Shown: piece after piece, positions 5,373 through 7,290 of the stretch
Numbering within the stretch: the first letter of the stretch is position 1
How the letters are laid out: the number at the start of each line of letters is the position of its first letter
NCBI GenBank assembly: GCA_009786735.1
Contig: WQRM01000080.1
Coordinates: forward strand, 1 to 7,290
Length of the DNA stretch: 7,290 bases
Reading direction: 5' to 3'
DNA from: Oscillospiraceae bacterium
GTDB lineage: Bacteria > Bacillota > Clostridia > Oscillospirales > Acutalibacteraceae
Position numbers and translations under genes: made by a program
Notes under the pieces: generated by a model
Seen by the model: the letters and a program-made list of their open reading frames with translations, nothing else
Told to the model about the DNA's origin: nothing
Databases searched by the model: none

Positions 5373-5418
5373 CATCCCCATTGCACACGAGTTCGAGTTT
5401 GAAATCACGCTTGCATAG
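5332..5418 (+). pseudogene. Out-of-frame C-terminal coding remnant of the GNAT gene
   Basis: In the frame one base on from the GNAT frame, the sequence reads SKLKPQIPLLGEDDIPIAHE and then FEFEITLA before a TAG stop at 5416-5418. A tail of the form 'LKP-IPL-G-D-IPI-E-E-E' is what I would expect after 'AVH-NA-E' in this group of small GNAT proteins, so this is the original C-terminus displaced by an indel near 5328-5336. The repeat block begins only a few bases after its stop. Confidence 0.7.
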
Positions 5419-5431
5419 CATAGTGCAACCT

Positions 5432-5455
5432 GTAGGGGTGGCGGGTGCGCCACCC
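5432..5455 (+). repeat. REP-like unit 8
   Basis: Same hairpin as unit 6: GTAG (5432-5435), stem GGGTGGCG / CGCCACCC, loop GGTG. Confidence 0.75.
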
Positions 5456-5506
5456 GGGCGATAAAAACAGGCTATTTTAGACTTTTGTATTGAGATTAGG
5501 CATTTC

Positions 5507-5529
5507 GGACGAGCAAAGCTCGCCCCTAC
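5507..5529 (-). repeat. REP-like unit 9 (reverse orientation, inside the MITE-like element)
   Basis: Stem GGACGAGC (5507-5514) / GCTCGCCC (5518-5525), loop AAA, foot CTAC (5526-5529). Counterpart of unit 4. Confidence 0.7.
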
Positions 5530-5598
5530 GCGCCGTTGGGCCAAAGGCCCTTGCAGCAGCGCGTAGCGAACCCCTCCACGACCTCGGGTCGCATGCTC

Positions 5599-5621
5599 GT
5601 AGGGACGACCTGTGGTCGTCC
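5599..5621 (+). repeat. REP-like unit 10 (inside the MITE-like element)
   Basis: GTAG (5599-5602), stem GGACGACC (5603-5610) / GGTCGTCC (5614-5621), loop TGT. Counterpart of unit 3. Confidence 0.7.
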
Positions 5622-5701
5622 GAAAAACACCAACCACCCCAAACCAGAACATCAATACAATTGTTTAAAACAGCCTAAAAATATGGTAGCATTAAGGTTC
5701 C

Positions 5702-5725
5702 GGGCGGCGCGCCCGCCGCCCCTAC
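5702..5725 (-). repeat. REP-like unit 11 (reverse orientation)
   Basis: Stem GGGCGGCG (5702-5709) / CGCCGCCC (5714-5721), foot CTAC (5722-5725). The ATG that opens the surviving HEPN frame begins at the next base. Confidence 0.75.
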
Positions 5726-5881
5726 ATGCGGACGATAGCCGATACCCTCGACCCGCTCAACATTGCCACGCGTTATCCAAAACGCAAAACCGAGCTTGCC
5801 GCGATGTTGACCCACGAAGCTTGCGCCACAATACTTGCTGAAACGGAGGGACTGTTATGCTGGATAAAGAAACTGTGTTAG
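5726..5881 (+). pseudogene. C-terminal remnant of a HEPN-domain protein (toxin partner of MNT)
   Basis: In the frame ending TAG 5879-5881 the sequence reads DPLNIATRYPKRKTELAAML and then a helix ending LLCWIKKLC. This 'LNIATRYP ... ILxxTExLLxWIKK' pattern is the C-terminal end of HEPN-domain proteins, which are RNase-type toxins or partners in HEPN/MNT toxin-antitoxin systems. A full HEPN protein is about 120-140 residues; at most 51 codons from ATG 5726 remain, and everything upstream is repeat sequence. The gene is therefore decapitated at the repeat block, and the usual R-x(4-6)-H catalytic motif is not seen in what is left. It overlaps the nucleotidyltransferase start by 25 nt in another frame, the tight arrangement typical of a two-gene module. 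The ATG may be fortuitous. The family call is from motif memory. Confidence 0.7.
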
Positions 5882-6168
5882 CGTTATCACACCGCTATGC
5901 GCATGAAGTGCAGCGCATGCTTAGCCCGCAAGCCATTGTGCTGTTTGGTTCGTATGCCAACGATACCGCCCATGCCTATAGCGACATCGACATCGCTATT
6001 ATTCTCAACGATTTCAGGGGCAATTATCTGGAGACCTCGAAACAACTGTATAAACTGCGTCGCAACATCAGCGCGGACATCGAACCACATTTGCTCGATG
6101 CTGCGGATGACAAAAGCGGCTTTGTCCGCCACGTGTTTAACACCGGGCAAGTGATCTATCAAGCATAA
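5857..6168 (+). CDS. mntA: MNT-type nucleotidyltransferase (antitoxin-like partner of HEPN)
   Basis: A 103-residue minimal nucleotidyltransferase of the pol-beta superfamily. The signature is intact: LFGSYANDTA with Gly31-Ser32, then SDIDIAI with Asp43 and Asp45, and a third acidic residue at Asp74 in ISADIEPHLLD. In HEPN/MNT systems such proteins neutralise the HEPN toxin, in characterised cases by adenylylating it. GGAGGG (5845-5850) at 6 nt supports the ATG. It overlaps the HEPN remnant by 25 nt and lies 11 nt before dCMP deaminase, so it is now effectively an orphan antitoxin co-transcribed with a nucleotide-metabolism gene. The gene symbol reflects the family only. Length is typical. Confidence 0.88.
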   Translation: MLDKETVLALSHRYAHEVQRMLSPQAIVLFGSYANDTAHAYSDIDIAIILNDFRGNYLETSKQLYKLRRNISADIEPHLLDAADDKSGFVRHVFNTGQVIYQA

Positions 6169-6179
6169 AAGGAGCACAC

Positions 6180-6656
6180 ATGAAACGCCAAGACTACATC
6201 ACCTGGGACGAATACTTCATGGGTCTCGCGTTGCTGTCGGCGCGCCGCAGCAAAGACCCGAACACGCAGGTGGGCGCGTGCATCGTTAACCCAAACAACC
6301 GCATCATGTCCATTGGCTACAACGGCCTGCCCGCCGGTTGCAGCGACGACGACTTCCCTTGGGACAGCGACAAGTACGCCTACGTTGCCCATGCGGAGCT
6401 CAACGCCATCCTCAACAACGCCGGGCGCGACCTGCGCGACTGCAAGATCTACGTCGCCTTGTTCCCCTGCAACGAGTGCGCCAAAGCCATCATCCAAAGC
6501 GGTATCCGCGAGGTGTTGTATCTGAGCGACAAGTACGCCGACAAACCGCAGTTCATCGCCAGCCGCCGCATGTTTGATGCCGCAGGCGTGCAGCTCACCC
6601 AGCTTGATCTCGGCAGCAAAGCCATCACGATAAGTTTTGACGCGAAACTTGTTTAA
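6180..6656 (+). CDS. dCMP deaminase (deoxycytidylate deaminase family)
   Basis: A 158-residue zinc-dependent deaminase that converts dCMP to dUMP, the substrate of thymidylate synthase, in dTTP synthesis. Zinc and catalytic residues are all present: H71-A-E73 in VAHAELNAI and the P-C97-x-x-C100 motif in LFPCNECAK. The N-terminal DPNTQVGACIVNPNNRIMSIGYNGLP (26-51) is the family's conserved opening, and the insertion between strands (about 52-66, PAGCSDDDFPWD) matches dCMP deaminases more than riboflavin or tRNA deaminases. AAAAGGAG (6167-6174) overlaps the MNT stop and sits 5 nt before the ATG. No nearby thymidylate synthase is seen. Its first bases and ribosome binding site are identical over 23 bp to those of the gene at 3991. 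Confidence 0.95.
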   Translation: MKRQDYITWDEYFMGLALLSARRSKDPNTQVGACIVNPNNRIMSIGYNGLPAGCSDDDFPWDSDKYAYVAHAELNAILNNAGRDLRDCKIYVALFPCNECAKAIIQSGIREVLYLSDKYADKPQFIASRRMFDAAGVQLTQLDLGSKAITISFDAKLV

Positions 6657-6711
6657 AAACGCAGAACACAAAATGTGAACTTGTTATTTAATGTAAGAGA
6701 TGGGGTGAAAT

Positions 6712-7164
6712 ATGTCTGCAACAGAAACTAAAGAACAAATGCAACCAACAATAAGCGTTGGAAGAGCAGCTCTTCCCGTGCCTTAGATTATTCAACCAAT
6801 TCTTTGGTTCTTCTTTACAGTTCTTTTCTCGGGCATACCCTTCATTATAAAGTTGCTTAGTGCAGGAGATGACGATTACGTGAGCGAAATCATGTTTGCA
6901 GTAATTGTAATTTCAGCAGAAACTCTGCGTATAATGTTTGTAATGCTTTTAGGGCGACAGAAAGAACTCAATGCTGGCGAAATGATTCTTATTACATTTT
7001 TATTCTCGTTGTCTGTTGGTTGTATTGTGGTTGCAGGTTTGTTTTATGGAGGAGTACTGCTGCAAAATTTACCTAGTGCAATCGTGCTTACAATCGCTAG
7101 CGTTTTTTGCGGCATCATGATGCACGGCGTTTCTTATGAAAGGAGAAAACACAATGGAAATTAG
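6712..7164 (+). pseudogene. Multi-pass membrane protein ORF interrupted by an in-frame TAG
   Basis: From ATG 6712, with GGGGTGA just upstream, the frame reads MSATETKEQMQPTISVGRAA, then a few more residues to a TAG at 6784-6786 (codon 25), and then continues open for 125 more codons to TAG 7162-7164. The part after the TAG has four likely membrane helices (about 6787-6858, 6886-6950, 6982-7062 and 7072-7130) and charged ends. I do not recognise the family. Simplest reading: a nonsense mutation or a sequencing error. Translation could restart at TTG 6853, giving 103 residues without the first helix. TAG is a normal stop elsewhere in the window, so code reassignment is unlikely. The region is visibly richer in A and T than the genes upstream, suggesting a different origin. 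Confidence 0.6.
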
Positions 7165-7290
7165 TGTTGTTGTAACTATAATAAGCTTGTTAACAAGCTT
7201 GGCAGGTATTCTTTTTGCACTTATAGCAGGGATGCGTCATTATAGCAAAATGAAGAAAATTGACCCGGAGACGTCTATACCCCCCCCCCC
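7154..7290 (+). CDS. Small membrane protein, N-terminal part (runs off the window)
   Basis: From ATG 7154 the frame stays open to the window edge: MEISVVVTIISLLTSLAGIL, then FALIAGMRHYSKMKKIDPETSI. One membrane helix (about residues 4-27) is followed by a basic segment. AGGAG (7141-7145) lies 8 nt upstream, and the start overlaps the preceding ORF by 11 nt, so the two form a coupled pair. Function unknown; small adjacent membrane proteins in AT-richer DNA can be phage-related, but nothing here proves that. The final proline codons come from a run of ten C at the window end and may be artefactual. Confidence 0.6.
   Translation, partial: MEISVVVTIISLLTSLAGILFALIAGMRHYSKMKKIDPETSIPPP

Larger units (their letters stand above)
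5468..5676. mobile_element. 209-bp non-autonomous MITE-like element with 5-bp target duplication
   Basis: The element interrupts a repeat whose empty form is at 3864-3972. AAAAA flanks both sides (5463-5467 and 5677-5681) where the empty site has one copy. The ends are imperfect inverted repeats: the last 26 bp (5651-5676) match the reverse complement of 5469-5494 at 21 of 26 positions, starting AGGCT/AGCCT. It has no coding capacity for a transposase, so mobility would need a protein from elsewhere. Internally it carries two GTAG-footed hairpins in inverted orientation plus GGGCC/GGCCC and CGACC/GGTCG hairpins. The family is not known to me. Boundaries could shift by one base at the left end. 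Confidence 0.8.
5419..5725. other. Second intergenic block of nested palindromic repeats
   Basis: These 307 bases hold no supported gene. They consist of the split 109-bp repeat with the 209-bp element inside it. Open frames that cross the region on either strand derive from the repeats and change between the two copies without coding-like conservation. Confidence 0.8.
5425..5747 (+). repeat. Second copy of the 109-bp repeat, interrupted by an insertion
   Basis: Positions 5425-5467 (43 bp) match 3864-3906, and 5677-5747 (71 bp) match 3902-3972. Removing the inserted 209 bp and one 5-bp AAAAA duplication restores exactly 109 bp, the length of the empty copy. The last part, after the hairpin at 5702-5725, runs into the HEPN remnant. 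Confidence 0.88.

Noticed and set aside
5536..5841. Forward open frame of 101 codons across the MITE-like element into the HEPN remnant
   Set aside because: It runs through hairpin repeats and is in a different frame from the HEPN remnant. No family motif or ribosome binding site is present.
6760..6776. Palindrome containing GAAGAGC and GCTCTTC, looking like paired SapI cloning sites
   Set aside because: No vector or synthetic sequence surrounds it and it lies inside a coding frame, so a natural small hairpin is the simpler explanation.
6784..6786. TAG reassigned to an amino acid throughout the genome
   Set aside because: TAG ends several other frames here (56-58, 806-808, 5416-5418, 5879-5881, 7162-7164), with sensible gene ends and ribosome binding sites following.

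Overview
The window looks like a piece of a fairly GC-rich Bacillota (Firmicutes) genome, probably a clostridial lineage, and it is most likely a whole short contig: it begins inside a gene and ends inside a gene on a run of ten C. The lineage call rests on a RemB (DUF370/YaaB-type) gene, strong AGGAG-type ribosome binding sites before almost every gene, and a textbook sigma-A promoter. It is inference from gene content, not a database match. All recognisable genes lie on the plus strand.

Layout. (1) 1-1063: the tail of a gene that resembles an acetyltransferase, a two-part GNAT acetyltransferase and remB, packed with 9-nt gaps. (2) 1060-1439: a perfect -35 / 17 bp / near-perfect -10 promoter overlapping the remB stop, then about 350 nt of hairpin-rich, repeat-rich leader. 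(3) 1440-3512: an overlapping operon of a GtrA-like four-helix membrane protein, an alpha/beta hydrolase and exodeoxyribonuclease III. (4) 3513-3990: intergenic block of nested palindromic repeats. (5) 3991-5418: a secreted, C-terminally membrane-anchored protein of unknown function, coupled by ATGA overlap to a second GNAT gene whose last ~28 codons are out of frame. (6) 5419-5725: a second block of the same repeats. (7) 5726-6656: the C-terminal remnant of a HEPN protein overlapping an intact MNT-type nucleotidyltransferase, then a dCMP deaminase. (8) 6657-7290: an AT-richer stretch with a multi-pass membrane ORF split by an in-frame TAG and the start of another small membrane protein.

The most interesting content is in the intergenic blocks. 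Eleven hairpins share a GTAG tetranucleotide at the foot of a GC-rich stem whose two arms change together, the layout of REP sequences mobilised by RAYT (TnpA-REP) transposases; many are arranged as inverted pairs (BIME-like). The two blocks also form a natural experiment: a 109-bp repeat is uninterrupted at 3864-3972, while its copy at 5425-5747 is split by a 209-bp element with imperfect terminal inverted repeats and a 5-bp AAAAA target duplication. The second block directly abuts the decapitated HEPN toxin gene, suggesting that repeat activity broke a HEPN/MNT toxin-antitoxin pair and left the antitoxin-type gene in operon with dCMP deaminase.

The genes do not form one pathway. ExoIII (DNA repair) and dCMP deaminase (dUMP supply for dTTP) are housekeeping; GtrA, the hydrolase, the two GNATs and the secreted protein are accessory.
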